A stretch of DNA of 24,510 nt, taken from positions 1-24,510 of the forward strand of contig JANXVP010000338.1 of assembly GCA_025351615.1 (NCBI GenBank), in the 5' to 3' direction. Position numbers and translations under genes: made by a program. Of the stretch, positions 15,900-23,884 are shown in pieces. The notes under the pieces were generated by a model, which was not told the origin of the DNA, did not search any database, and saw only the letters and a program-made list of their open reading frames with translations. Positions within the stretch are counted from its first letter, which is position 1. Every line of letters begins with the position of its first letter. The DNA comes from Ramlibacter sp. GTDB taxonomy: Bacteria > Pseudomonadota > Gammaproteobacteria > Burkholderiales > Burkholderiaceae_C.

Positions 15900-17423
15900 A
15901 TGCGCTTGAAGAAAATCAGTCTGGCCATTCTGGCGGTTGCTGCCGCCTGTTCGGCCGGCATCAGCCTGGCGTCGAGCCACCGCGAGGGGCCTTACATCGC
16001 CGGCATGCCGAAGGTCGACGGCACTGACCTGTACATGTTCCGCAGCTATGAACCCGGCCGTGATGGCTTCGTCACCATTCTGGCTAACTACCAGCCATTT
16101 CAGGATCCGCAGGGCGGCCCGAACTTCTACATGTTCGACCCCAACGCCTTGTACGAGATCCACATCGACAACACCGGCGACGGCGTCGAAGACCTGACTT
16201 TCCAGTTCCAGTTCAAGAACACCTCGAAGGCCACAGCGCTGACCGTGGGCGGCAAAGCTGTGAAGATTCCGCTGATCAACAGCGGCGTCATCACCGGCGT
16301 CAATCCGGGCACGTTGAATGTCCGTGAAACCTACACCGTGAATATCGTGCGCGGCACCCGCCGCGGCGGTGCCCGGTCCAGTGGCACCAATTCCACCGGC
16401 GGTTCGGCGACTTTCGACAAGCCGGTCGACAACATCGGCGACAAGTCGTTCAGCGCCCCTGGCGGCTACGCGGCCTATGCCAACCAGCACATCTACAGCC
16501 TGAACATTCCCGGCTGCGCCACGCCCGGCAAGGTCTTTGTCGGCCAGCGCAAGGAACCCTTCTACATCGCCGTCGGCAAGATTTTCGACTTGTTCAACCT
16601 GAACCCGCTCGGCGCGGAAGTGGGCGGCAACAACAATGACCTCGAAGGCAAGAACGTCAGCACGCTCGCCCTCGAGCTGCCGATCAGCTGCGTCACGACC
16701 GCCTCCGACCCGGTGATCGGCGCCTTCACCACCGCCAGCGTGCGGCAGGCGCGGATCGTCAACGGCTCGCCCGCCACCGGCTTGGGTAATGCCAGCCGCG
16801 AGGGCGGCGCCTGGACCCAGGTTTCGCGTCTGGGCATGCCCCTGGTCAATGAGGTGGTGATCGGTCTGGAGGACAAGGACAAATTCAACGCTTCCCTGCC
16901 CAAGGACGACGCAGCCAAGTTCGCCGACTACGTGACGAATCCGGTTCTGCCGGCACTGATCGAGTCGCTGTTCCCCTCTGCCAAGGCGCCGACCAACTTC
17001 CCGCGGACCGACTTGCTGACCGTGTTCCTCAAGGGCATCGCGGGCGTCAACCAGCCGAAGAATGTCGTGCCGGCGGAAATGCTCCGTTTGAACACTTCGA
17101 TTCCGCCGATTGCACCCGCTGCGCAAAACCCGCTTGGCGTCGCAGCCGGCGACAACGCTGGCTTCCCGAACGGCAGGCGCCCAGGGGATGACGTCGTCGA
17201 CCTGTCGATCCGCGTTGCAATGGGTGCCTTGTGCGTGCTGACCGGCCCCACCGACGCGCTCCAGGTCGGCTGCAAGCCTTCCGATGCTCCCGCCGGAGGT
17301 TTGGCCCTGACCGACGGCGTTCGCAAGACTGCCGCCAACTTTGGCTCGGCGTTTCCCTACCTGACGACACCGCTGCCGGGTAACTCCAATCCCGCACCTG
17401 CCGCCGGCACCACCTTCCCCTGA
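15900..17423 (+). CDS. DUF4331-family exported protein
   Basis: This 507-residue protein has a signal peptide (MRLKKISLAILAVAAACSAG..., cleavage near ISLA-SSHRE). The mature N-terminus holds the DUF4331 hallmark SSHREGPYIAGMPKVDGTDL. Further family stretches follow: ILANYQPFQDPQGGPNFYMF, LYEIHIDNTGDGVEDLTFQF and PNGRRPGDDVVDLSIRVAMG. DUF4331 proteins are periplasmic or surface proteins of unknown function. I recall them often near ECF sigma factors. The ATG is fixed by AAGGAG seven bases upstream. It is the first gene of a three-gene operon (17- and 16-base gaps) with a lipoprotein and a DUF4198 protein. Confidence 0.92.
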   Translation: MRLKKISLAILAVAAACSAGISLASSHREGPYIAGMPKVDGTDLYMFRSYEPGRDGFVTILANYQPFQDPQGGPNFYMFDPNALYEIHIDNTGDGVEDLTFQFQFKNTSKATALTVGGKAVKIPLINSGVITGVNPGTLNVRETYTVNIVRGTRRGGARSSGTNSTGGSATFDKPVDNIGDKSFSAPGGYAAYANQHIYSLNIPGCATPGKVFVGQRKEPFYIAVGKIFDLFNLNPLGAEVGGNNNDLEGKNVSTLALELPISCVTTASDPVIGAFTTASVRQARIVNGSPATGLGNASREGGAWTQVSRLGMPLVNEVVIGLEDKDKFNASLPKDDAAKFADYVTNPVLPALIESLFPSAKAPTNFPRTDLLTVFLKGIAGVNQPKNVVPAEMLRLNTSIPPIAPAAQNPLGVAAGDNAGFPNGRRPGDDVVDLSIRVAMGALCVLTGPTDALQVGCKPSDAPAGGLALTDGVRKTAANFGSAFPYLTTPLPGNSNPAPAAGTTFP

Positions 17424-17440
17424 GTCACGGAGAAATCAAC

Positions 17441-17704
17441 ATGAAAAAAATGTTTGGAATTGCCTTTGTCAGCGCTGCGGCGCTGGGATTGGCAGCCTGC
17501 GGCTCGAGCGATAACGGAACAGCGGCAGCACCGGGGACCACACCTGGGGCGACAACCGATGTGCCTGCGTCCGCTCAGCAGAGTTCGTCGGGCTTGACGG
17601 CCTACCTGAACGCGCTGATCGCGACGACCAGCGACAACGGTGAACCCGTCGTGCTGGGTGACGCGACCCTCACAGCGGACGACACGACGGAAACGAGTCT
17701 GTAA
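17441..17704 (+). CDS. Small lipoprotein
   Basis: This 87-residue protein has a lipoprotein signal sequence MKKMFGIAFVSAAALGLAAC, with lipobox LAAC and lipidated Cys20. The mature part is about 67 residues, rich in Ser, Thr, Ala and Asp, apparently unstructured, with LTAYLNALIATTSDNGEPV the only segment of helix-like pattern. GGAG lies before the ATG. It sits between the DUF4331 and DUF4198 genes in a tight operon, suggesting that it anchors or assists their products at the membrane. No family is recognised. Confidence 0.82.
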   Translation: MKKMFGIAFVSAAALGLAACGSSDNGTAAAPGTTPGATTDVPASAQQSSSGLTAYLNALIATTSDNGEPVVLGDATLTADDTTETSL

Positions 17705-17720
17705 TCGTCGCTCCATCCAG

Positions 17721-18557
17721 GTGAAAGCCTGCTTGAAACGAAACGCCGCCACGGTGCTTGTCGCCCTGGCGGCGTCCTGTTCTGCATTCGCACACGAGTT
17801 CTGGATCGCCGCCAGTCCGTTCGACCCCGGGGTCGACGCACCGACGGTGGTGACGCTGAACGTGGGCGAATTTTTTGTTGGCGACCGGGTAGGTGTGACT
17901 TCCGCCCACGCCAAGTCGGTCCGGGTGCTGTCCGCGCAACAGGATCTTGACCTGATGGACCTTGTTCCGGGCGGCTCCATGCTGCCTTCACTGACGCTGT
18001 CGTTTCCCGAGGCCGGCTCGCACGTGATCGCGTACGAAAGCCATCCCAGCCAGCTGGAGCTGCCGGCCGATAAATTCCATTCCTACCTCCACGACGAGGG
18101 CCTGGACGCCATCATCCGGCAACGCGAGGCCGCCGGCACGGCTGCGACTCCCGGCCGCGAGCGCTTCAGGCGCAGTGCAAAGGCGCTGGTGCGGGTAGGG
18201 GAGTCGCTCGACGCAACGTCGACACGCAACACCGGGATCCGGCTTGAAATTACGCCGGAGACCGACCCGCTGACTGCCGCCGCCGGCGATACCCTGCGTT
18301 TCGTGCTGACCTTCGAGGGCCGCCCCCGCCCTGGTGTGCTGATCAAGGCATGGCATCGACAGGGCCGCCAGACCACGCTGATCCGCACCACGACCGATGC
18401 GCGAGGCGGTTTTTCCGTTGCGTTGCCGTTCACGGGCATGTGGATGCTGAACGCTGTCCACATGGTGCCGGCAACCGATTCCGGCGAGGTTGACTGGGAC
18501 AGCTATTGGGGCAGCCTGACGTTCGAGCTGGCCCGGCGCAAATCAGCGCGCTCATAG
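17721..18557 (+). CDS. DUF4198-family periplasmic protein
   Basis: This 278-residue protein starts at a GTG and has a signal peptide ending SAFA (residues about 1-24). The mature protein then begins HEFWIAASPF, the DUF4198 hallmark. Other family marks are a beta-sandwich pattern with LNVGEFFVGDRV, LRFVLTFEGRPRPGVLIKAWHR and the C-terminal GMWMLNAVHMVPA...DWDSYWGSLTFEL. DUF4198 domains are related to periplasmic parts of Ni/Co uptake systems, so metal handling is plausible but unproven. An alternative start is TTG 17733. It is the last gene of the DUF4331 operon. Its stop overlaps the convergent SDR stop by six bases. Confidence 0.88.
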   Translation: MKACLKRNAATVLVALAASCSAFAHEFWIAASPFDPGVDAPTVVTLNVGEFFVGDRVGVTSAHAKSVRVLSAQQDLDLMDLVPGGSMLPSLTLSFPEAGSHVIAYESHPSQLELPADKFHSYLHDEGLDAIIRQREAAGTAATPGRERFRRSAKALVRVGESLDATSTRNTGIRLEITPETDPLTAAAGDTLRFVLTFEGRPRPGVLIKAWHRQGRQTTLIRTTTDARGGFSVALPFTGMWMLNAVHMVPATDSGEVDWDSYWGSLTFELARRKSARS

Positions 18558-19325
18558 CGTATTGACGAGGTGTCCGCCGTCGACCGCAAGCACCGCTCCG
18601 GTCATGTAGGCCGAAGCATCCGAAGCGAGCAGCAGCAAGGGCCCATCGAGGTCAGCGAGCTGTCCAGGACGTTTTTGTGGCACGCGCGAGATGATCGCGC
18701 GACCGGCATCGGAGTTCAGCAGCTCCCGGTTGAGTTCGGTTTCAAAGTAGCCCGGCGCGATGGCGTTGACGCGGATGCCGTGCTCTGCCCACTCCAGCGC
18801 CAGCGCCTTGGTGAGGTGCACCACAGCGGCCTTGGTCGCCGCATAGGACACCACTTGCGGGCGGACCCGCAGGCCGAGGATGGAAGCGATATTGATGATG
18901 GTCCCGCCTGTTCCGGCGCGCACCATGGCCCGGGCGCCAGCCTGGGCGATACGGAAGACGCCTGTCAGGTTGACCCCGACGACCGCGTCCCAGTCCTCAT
19001 CGCTGACATCCAGGCTAGGCGCACGGATCACGGTGCCGGCGTTGTTGACAACGATCACCGGCACTCCGAAATCGCTGGTCACCGCCGCAAAGCCCTCGGC
19101 CGCGCTGCTGCTGTCAGTGACGTCGACTTCGTACGCGCGGACGACGCCGGGCCTTCCGATGGACGCACAGATGTCGCTCGCGACGGAACGGCCGAGCTCG
19201 ATCCGGCGTCCCGCCAGCGCCACGTTGGCGCCATGTCCAGCCAGCACCCGGGCGAAGTGCAACCCGAGGCCGCTGAAGCCACCGGTCACCAGAGCAGTGC
19301 GTCCCTGCAGGTCGAATGGGGTCAT
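18552..19325 (-). CDS. Short-chain dehydrogenase/reductase (classical SDR)
   Basis: This 257-residue NAD(P)-dependent oxidoreductase is of the FabG/gluconate-dehydrogenase-like classical SDR type. The cofactor motif TGGFSGLG is at 14-21, NNAG at 94-97, catalytic Ser148, and Tyr161/Lys165 in SYAATK. The C-terminal end AYMTGAVLAVDGGHLVNTL is standard. AAGGAG stands seven bases before the ATG at 19325. It is divergent from the aminotransferase gene, 85 bases away, hinting at a shared pathway for a hydroxy-acid or amino-alcohol. The substrate cannot be read from the sequence. Confidence 0.94.
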   Translation of the reverse strand: MTPFDLQGRTALVTGGFSGLGLHFARVLAGHGANVALAGRRIELGRSVASDICASIGRPGVVRAYEVDVTDSSSAAEGFAAVTSDFGVPVIVVNNAGTVIRAPSLDVSDEDWDAVVGVNLTGVFRIAQAGARAMVRAGTGGTIINIASILGLRVRPQVVSYAATKAAVVHLTKALALEWAEHGIRVNAIAPGYFETELNRELLNSDAGRAIISRVPQKRPGQLADLDGPLLLLASDASAYMTGAVLAVDGGHLVNTL

Positions 19326-19410
19326 CAAGGGGCTCCTTCCGGGGCAATGGCCCCCATGTACACCCCATGCTAAGCTGACTGCCCCCTGTTGCACCACTGA
19401 GCGAGACACC

Positions 19411-20583
19411 ATGCCTGGACTGCTGCCCAACGTCGACCCCGACGGCCTCCTTGAATTTTCGGTCGTCTACACCGATCGCTCCCTCAATCACATGTCCCGC
19501 AGTTTTCAGGGCGTGATGAAAGACATCTCTGGCATCCTGAAGCAGGTCTACGGCGCCCATTCGTCGGTGCTGGTCCCGGGGAGCGGCACCTTCGGAATGG
19601 AAGCCGTCGCGCGCCAGTTCGCTGGCGGCAAGGACGTGCTGGTCCTGCGCAACGGCTGGTTCAGCTACCGCTGGACCCAGATTTTCGATATGGGGCAGAT
19701 TCCGGCATCCTCGACCGTGCTCAAGGCCCGTCGCGTCGGTACCGGACCGCAGGCACCCTGGACTCCGGCGCCGATCGCCGAGGTGCAGGCCGCGATCCGC
19801 GAGGAGAAACCGGCGGTTGTGTTTGCGCCTCACGTCGAAACCGCCGCCGGCATCATCCTGCCGGACGCTTACCTTCGCGCCGTCGCGGACGCAGTGCACG
19901 AGGTGGGCGGACTGTTCGTGCTCGACTGCATCGCCTCTGGCGCGATGTGGGTGGACATGCGCGCCATTGGTGTCGATGTGTTGATCTCCGCCCCGCAGAA
20001 GGGATGGAGCAGTTCGCCGTGCTGCGCCATGGTGATGTTGAGCGAGCGTGCCCGCACCGCGATCGAGGGCACGACCAGCTCCAGCTTCGCCTGCGACCTC
20101 AAGAAATGGCTGCAGATCATGCAAGCCTATGAAGGCGGAGGCCATGCCTACCATGCGACGTTGCCGACCGACGCATTGACGCGGCTGCGCGACGTGATGA
20201 AGGAAACCCAGGCCTACGGCTTCGCGAAAATTCGGGCCGAGCAGGAAGAACTGGGTCGCAAGGTGCGTGTCCTGTTCGAAAGCCGCGGCCTGCCGAGCGT
20301 TGCCGCCGATGGGTTCAAGGCTCCTGGCGTGGTGGTGAGCTACACCACCGACCCCGAGATCCAGTCCAGCCGCAAATTCCTTGCCGAAGGCTTGCAGACC
20401 GCCGCGGGCGTGCCCTTGCAATGCGACGAGGGTGCGGACTTCTCGACGTTCCGGGTCGGCCTGTTCGGCCTGGAAAAGTGGCACCACGTGGACCGAACCG
20501 TCGCGCAGCTCGCGGCGGCGCTCGACCATATCGGCCTGGTTGCACCGACCGCGGCGTCCAGGAGCCAGCTCGCGCCGGCATGA
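19411..20583 (+). CDS. Class V aminotransferase, alanine-glyoxylate/serine-pyruvate aminotransferase-like
   Basis: This 390-residue PLP enzyme has the fold type I, class V layout. Marks are VPGSGTFGMEAVARQF at 55-70, FAPHVETAAGIILP at 138-151, the PLP-nitrogen Asp172 in FVLDCIASG, and the Schiff-base Lys197 in SAPQKGWSSSP. It would move an amino group from Ala or Ser to a 2-oxo acid such as glyoxylate. The lysine context GWSSSPCC and the HATLPTDALTRL segment fit the alanine-glyoxylate group but do not fix specificity. It is followed 28 bases later by an ABM-type protein and is divergent from an SDR. Confidence 0.93.
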   Translation: MPGLLPNVDPDGLLEFSVVYTDRSLNHMSRSFQGVMKDISGILKQVYGAHSSVLVPGSGTFGMEAVARQFAGGKDVLVLRNGWFSYRWTQIFDMGQIPASSTVLKARRVGTGPQAPWTPAPIAEVQAAIREEKPAVVFAPHVETAAGIILPDAYLRAVADAVHEVGGLFVLDCIASGAMWVDMRAIGVDVLISAPQKGWSSSPCCAMVMLSERARTAIEGTTSSSFACDLKKWLQIMQAYEGGGHAYHATLPTDALTRLRDVMKETQAYGFAKIRAEQEELGRKVRVLFESRGLPSVAADGFKAPGVVVSYTTDPEIQSSRKFLAEGLQTAAGVPLQCDEGADFSTFRVGLFGLEKWHHVDRTVAQLAAALDHIGLVAPTAASRSQLAPA

Positions 20584-20611
20584 CCGCGCTGTAGCCGATC
20601 CAGTCGTCCCC

Positions 20612-20956
20612 ATGATCGCGGTGATTTTTGAAGTCTGGCCGCACCCCCATGCCACGCAGACTTACCTGGATATGGCGGCGGCCTTGCGTCCCAGGCTCGA
20701 AGCGTCGGACGGCTTCGTGTCGGTCGAGCGCTTTCGAAGCCTCACGGATCCGGACAAGCTGCTTTCGCTGTCTTTCTGGCGCGATGAGGAAGCAGTCGAG
20801 AAGTGGCGTCGCGTCGAGGCGCACCGCGATGCCCAGGCAGCTGGACGCGAGACTGTGTTCCAGGACTACCGCCTGCGGATCGCCGCGGTGCTGCGCGACT
20901 ACGGATTGCATGACCGGGCCCAGGCGCCTGGGGACAGCCGCTCTGCGCACGGATAA
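20612..20956 (+). CDS. ABM-superfamily (antibiotic biosynthesis monooxygenase-like) protein
   Basis: This 114-residue protein has the ABM dimeric alpha/beta barrel pattern: VIFEVWPHPHATQTYLDMAA, then GFVSVERFRSLTDPDKLLSLSFW, then AVEKWRRVEAHRDAQAAG and YRLRIAAVLRDYG. ABM proteins include small monooxygenases and IsdG-type haem enzymes, but many have no known activity. The gene lies just after the aminotransferase gene and ends 21 bases before the convergent LprI-domain gene. The start ATG at 20612 was chosen because the conserved first strand begins directly there. Confidence 0.85.
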   Translation: MIAVIFEVWPHPHATQTYLDMAAALRPRLEASDGFVSVERFRSLTDPDKLLSLSFWRDEEAVEKWRRVEAHRDAQAAGRETVFQDYRLRIAAVLRDYGLHDRAQAPGDSRSAHG

Positions 20957-20977
20957 GGGTGAAGCGCGCGGTTGATG

Positions 20978-22156
20978 CTACCGGTAGAGGGTAGGCTGCC
21001 TCTGGTCGCGCGCATCCTCGATGTCGTTCAACAACTGATCGCTGCGATGCGCATACCAGCGCAGCAAGCACTCGCGGTCGCGGCAGGTCGATTCCCGGTC
21101 GCGCCACTCCTGGTCGTTCTGGCGACGGAAGGCCGCCGCATCGGAGCTCGCATTCCTCGCACGTGCGTGCAGACGGCCCAGTTCGCGATCGAGCTGGGCG
21201 AGCTGAGTGTCCGAGCAGATAATCTGTTCCGGCCTCGACCGCGCCCGGGAGCAGTCGAAGCTCGGCGTCGGCACGCTGGCGTCGCCGGTGGCCTGCCGGA
21301 GCTGCGGCGCGGCTGTGACAGGCGCTTCAAGCTTCCAAGGTGCCGGTTTCGTTCGCGGCGCAGGGGCAGCGACCGCAACCGCGATCCCCACAGGCGCAGG
21401 CGCAGGCGCAGGCGCAGCGGCACGGGCAGGCATTCCCACGACGGCGGCCACCGACCTGACCGGTTCGGCAGGCTTGGCGGCCAGCGGACGCACGCCTTGC
21501 TGCTGATCGACCGACGGCGACTGCACGCCGGCCAGACCTTCGGCGGCGTAGCGCGTCTTCTCATTGGTGTCTCCGTACTTCGCGCGATAAGTCTCGACGC
21601 TGTCCGCGTACGAGACCTGCGCGCGCCGAAGCAACTCGGCTTGACTGGCTCCCATAGGCGTACCTGCAGATCGTGCGAGCGACGCATAGTGGCGTCCCAA
21701 CTGGTACCTGGCATCGGCGGACTGGACCGACTCCTGTCCCTTGAGCTTGTCCGCGACCCGGCAAGCCATCAGGAAGGCAATTTCCGCGTCGTGCGGCCGG
21801 CCCGCGGCCGCCGCCTCCTTGCCGGCGAGGATGAACGAGGGAATATCGGAAGAGGTCTTGGCGTCGACATTGGGCTGCATCACGAACTGCCCGTCTTTGC
21901 CGCCAACCGACACGGTCATCGGCTGCGCGGGACAAGCCGTACGTTCGTGCGCCACCGTCGCCATCCCGGACGGCGCCAACTCGGCAGGCTTGCGCTGCGC
22001 CACGGCCGTCGCTAGCGGCGTCGCAACGCTCGGCTGCGGCCCGGGAGTTGCAGCGGACGGCGGCAAATGGGCGACGCGCACAAACCAGACAGCTGCGACA
22101 GCCCCGAGCAGGAGGCCCGACACGAACACTGCTGCCTGACGGACGGTGATAGTCAT
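20978..22156 (-). CDS. Membrane-anchored protein with C-terminal LprI-like (DUF1311) domain
   Basis: This 392-residue protein has an N-terminal membrane segment (about 6-26). A helical, TPR-like middle (about 105-215, including ADARYQLGRHYASLA) is followed by a Pro/Ala linker (about 225-285, with APAPAPAP). The C-terminal LprI-type domain (about 299-385) has four cysteines (302, 314, 358, 363), likely two disulfides. The family pattern is FDCSRARSRPEQIICSDTQL ... LDRELGRLHARA ... CLLRWYAHR. LprI-domain proteins include lysozyme inhibitors of the periplasm. A cell-wall-protective role is possible but unproven. It begins three bases after the small lipoprotein gene. Confidence 0.8.
   Translation of the reverse strand: MTITVRQAAVFVSGLLLGAVAAVWFVRVAHLPPSAATPGPQPSVATPLATAVAQRKPAELAPSGMATVAHERTACPAQPMTVSVGGKDGQFVMQPNVDAKTSSDIPSFILAGKEAAAAGRPHDAEIAFLMACRVADKLKGQESVQSADARYQLGRHYASLARSAGTPMGASQAELLRRAQVSYADSVETYRAKYGDTNEKTRYAAEGLAGVQSPSVDQQQGVRPLAAKPAEPVRSVAAVVGMPARAAAPAPAPAPVGIAVAVAAPAPRTKPAPWKLEAPVTAAPQLRQATGDASVPTPSFDCSRARSRPEQIICSDTQLAQLDRELGRLHARARNASSDAAAFRRQNDQEWRDRESTCRDRECLLRWYAHRSDQLLNDIEDARDQRQPTLYR
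21391..21417. repeat. Hexanucleotide tandem repeat (CAGGCG)4
   Basis: Four perfect CAGGCG units plus a partial copy, inside the Pro/Ala linker of the LprI-domain protein. It encodes alternating Ala-Pro on the minus strand. Loss or gain of units would keep the frame and vary the linker length. Confidence 0.8.
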
Positions 22157-22159
22157 AGG

Positions 22160-22384
22160 TTAACCATGGACCGGTCCTTCTTCGGCCGGCGGCGCAAGCT
22201 CGATGGTCGCGGTCAGTGCGAGGGGCTCCGCACCGGGGGCGTTTTGGACTCCCGTGAGCCGGCCTGCAGCCAGACCAGGCGCTGTCGTGGAATTGGCCGT
22301 GCGCAAGCACCCTGCACCGACGAGAGCCGCAAACAACAGAGGCAAAAAAATACGCTTCGCCAAAGGCGTTGCGGGCAAACCCAT
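22160..22384 (-). CDS. Small putative lipoprotein
   Basis: This 74-residue protein has a hydrophobic signal (AKRIFLPLLFAALVGAGC). The Cys could be lipidated, though the lipobox GAGC is weak at position -3. The mature part is short and polar. I chose ATG 22384, with GGAG about ten bases upstream; a TTG at 22423 is the other possibility. It is followed after three bases by the LprI-domain gene, so the two are probably one operon and may act together in the envelope. No family is recognised. Confidence 0.62.
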   Translation of the reverse strand: MGLPATPLAKRIFLPLLFAALVGAGCLRTANSTTAPGLAAGRLTGVQNAPGAEPLALTATIELAPPAEEGPVHG

Positions 22385-22552
22385 TCGGAAAAATCTCCAC
22401 TGACTCGTTGGAATCTGACTCAACGGACTGCAGTCACGTTTTCGCCTCAGCGAACCACCGGGCGTGGTGTAAGCAAAGTCCGATACGGCACAACCTGCGC
22501 CGCGCCGGGCGGGACCTGGCTTCAGGAAACGCTGGAGTGGCGGGCCAGCCGC

Positions 22553-23884
22553 TTAGGGCTGACTTGCGCTCGACGGACCGCGGTCGTCGCCGCCGTCCCT
22601 CGCGCCGGCAGCAGACGACGCCGCCTGCATCAGCGGAAGCGTGATCGTGAACTGGCTGCCGCAACCGAGGCCATCGCTCTTGACCGAGATCGCACCTCCG
22701 TGGTCGCGCACCAGCCGATCAGCCAGGGTCAGGCCGACGCCGAGCCCGGCATTTTTGTCGCTCGACCGGGTCCGCGCCTGCACGAACATGCCGAACACCT
22801 GGGGCAACATTTCGGCATCGATGCCCGCCCCGTCGTCCGTGACTTCGATCAGCACCTTGGTGCCGAGCGTTTTGACCTGGACATCAATGTGTCCCGCTTC
22901 ATGCGTGTACTTGGCGGCGTTCTGGATCACGTTGCTGACGACCTGGAGCAGCCTCGATGCATCGCCATGCACCCACAGGTCGCTGGCGGAGGGCTGGAAA
23001 ACGACGACATGGCGGCGCTGCTCGATTGCGGCTGCGGTCATTTCGAGCGCATCCTTGACCAGCGAATTGATTTCCACCGGCGCTTCCTGCAGCTCGAGTT
23101 TGCCCTTGTCGATGCGCGTCACGTCCGTGAGGTCGTCCACCAGCCGCACCAGATGGCCGATCTGGCGGGTCATCACGTCGCTGCGCTGCTTCAACTCATC
23201 GGCCGTGATTGTCGTCTTGCGACGCAGGATCGCCAGCGTCATGTTCAGCGTGGCCAGCGGGTTGCGCAGCTCGTGCGCCAGGATCGCCAGGAATTCGTTC
23301 TTGCGCAGATCGGCCTGCTGCAGCACCAGCTGCCTGCGCCGCGTTTCTTCCAGCGCCTGCTGCATGTCCCGGTTCTGCTGTTCCAGTTCTTCCATCGCCG
23401 TGCGCGGCTTGCGTGTCAGCAGCTGGTCGACCCGGCTGCTGATGTCCTGCACCGAAAGCATCTTGTGCGCGCGCGGCAGCGCCATCTCCAGGGTCACCAC
23501 GGTGCCGCCCTCGTCGGGCGAGCGCAGCACGAGGTGGTCGACCAGTCGGCGGGCGCCGACGATCCCGGTCAGGCCGCCTTTCGAAAAGTCCTGCTTCAGC
23601 CCCTGGGTCACCAGTTGCGGATTCTTGATGCCTGGGCCCTTGTCCGAGATCTCCGCCACCAGCGCCTGGCCGCCGCAATAGGGCGACTGCGTGTCGAACG
23701 TGAAAGTGAGGCTGCCTTCGCCTGCGTACTGCACCGTGTTGCGGGCGATCTCGGACACCGCCGTGACCAGCCGGGTGCGCTGCAGCGTCTCGAGCCCGAA
23801 CAGCTCCCCGACCTGGCGCGATCGCTCGCGCACCGTCAGCAGGCTGTGGTTGTCGATCTTGACCGAAAGGAGTCGATGTCGCAT
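22553..23884 (-). CDS. Histidine kinase with N-terminal RsbT-like ATPase domain
   Basis: This 443-residue protein has two GHKL ATPase units. Residues about 1-137 form an RsbT/RsbW-type domain with an N-box (SEIARNTVQYA, Glu45/Asn49) and G1 box DKGPGI (81-86). A coiled coil follows (about 163-195). HisKA then carries His204 in AHELRNPLATL, and a normal HATPase_c has NVIQNAAKYT, DDGAGI (350-355) and GLGVGL (380-385). There is no receiver and no membrane segment, so it is cytoplasmic. Its ATG overlaps the phosphatase stop by one base (TGATG), so translation is coupled. RsbT normally links stressosomes to a downstream phosphatase or kinase; here that switch is fused to the kinase. The response regulator is not in the window. 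Confidence 0.92.
   Translation of the reverse strand: MRHRLLSVKIDNHSLLTVRERSRQVGELFGLETLQRTRLVTAVSEIARNTVQYAGEGSLTFTFDTQSPYCGGQALVAEISDKGPGIKNPQLVTQGLKQDFSKGGLTGIVGARRLVDHLVLRSPDEGGTVVTLEMALPRAHKMLSVQDISSRVDQLLTRKPRTAMEELEQQNRDMQQALEETRRRQLVLQQADLRKNEFLAILAHELRNPLATLNMTLAILRRKTTITADELKQRSDVMTRQIGHLVRLVDDLTDVTRIDKGKLELQEAPVEINSLVKDALEMTAAAIEQRRHVVVFQPSASDLWVHGDASRLLQVVSNVIQNAAKYTHEAGHIDVQVKTLGTKVLIEVTDDGAGIDAEMLPQVFGMFVQARTRSSDKNAGLGVGLTLADRLVRDHGGAISVKSDGLGCGSQFTITLPLMQAASSAAGARDGGDDRGPSSASQP

Noticed and set aside
15876..17126. A 416-codon minus-strand open frame opposite DUF4331
   Set aside because: The DUF4331 match on the plus strand is unambiguous; the antisense product has no recognisable features.
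19114..20655. A 513-codon minus-strand open frame opposite the aminotransferase
   Set aside because: It is antisense to a complete PLP enzyme with all catalytic residues and runs out of frame into the SDR gene.
21391..21417. Tandem CAGGCG repeat as a possible CRISPR-like or mobile-element repeat
   Set aside because: The units are contiguous with no spacers and encode the Ala-Pro linker of a real protein.
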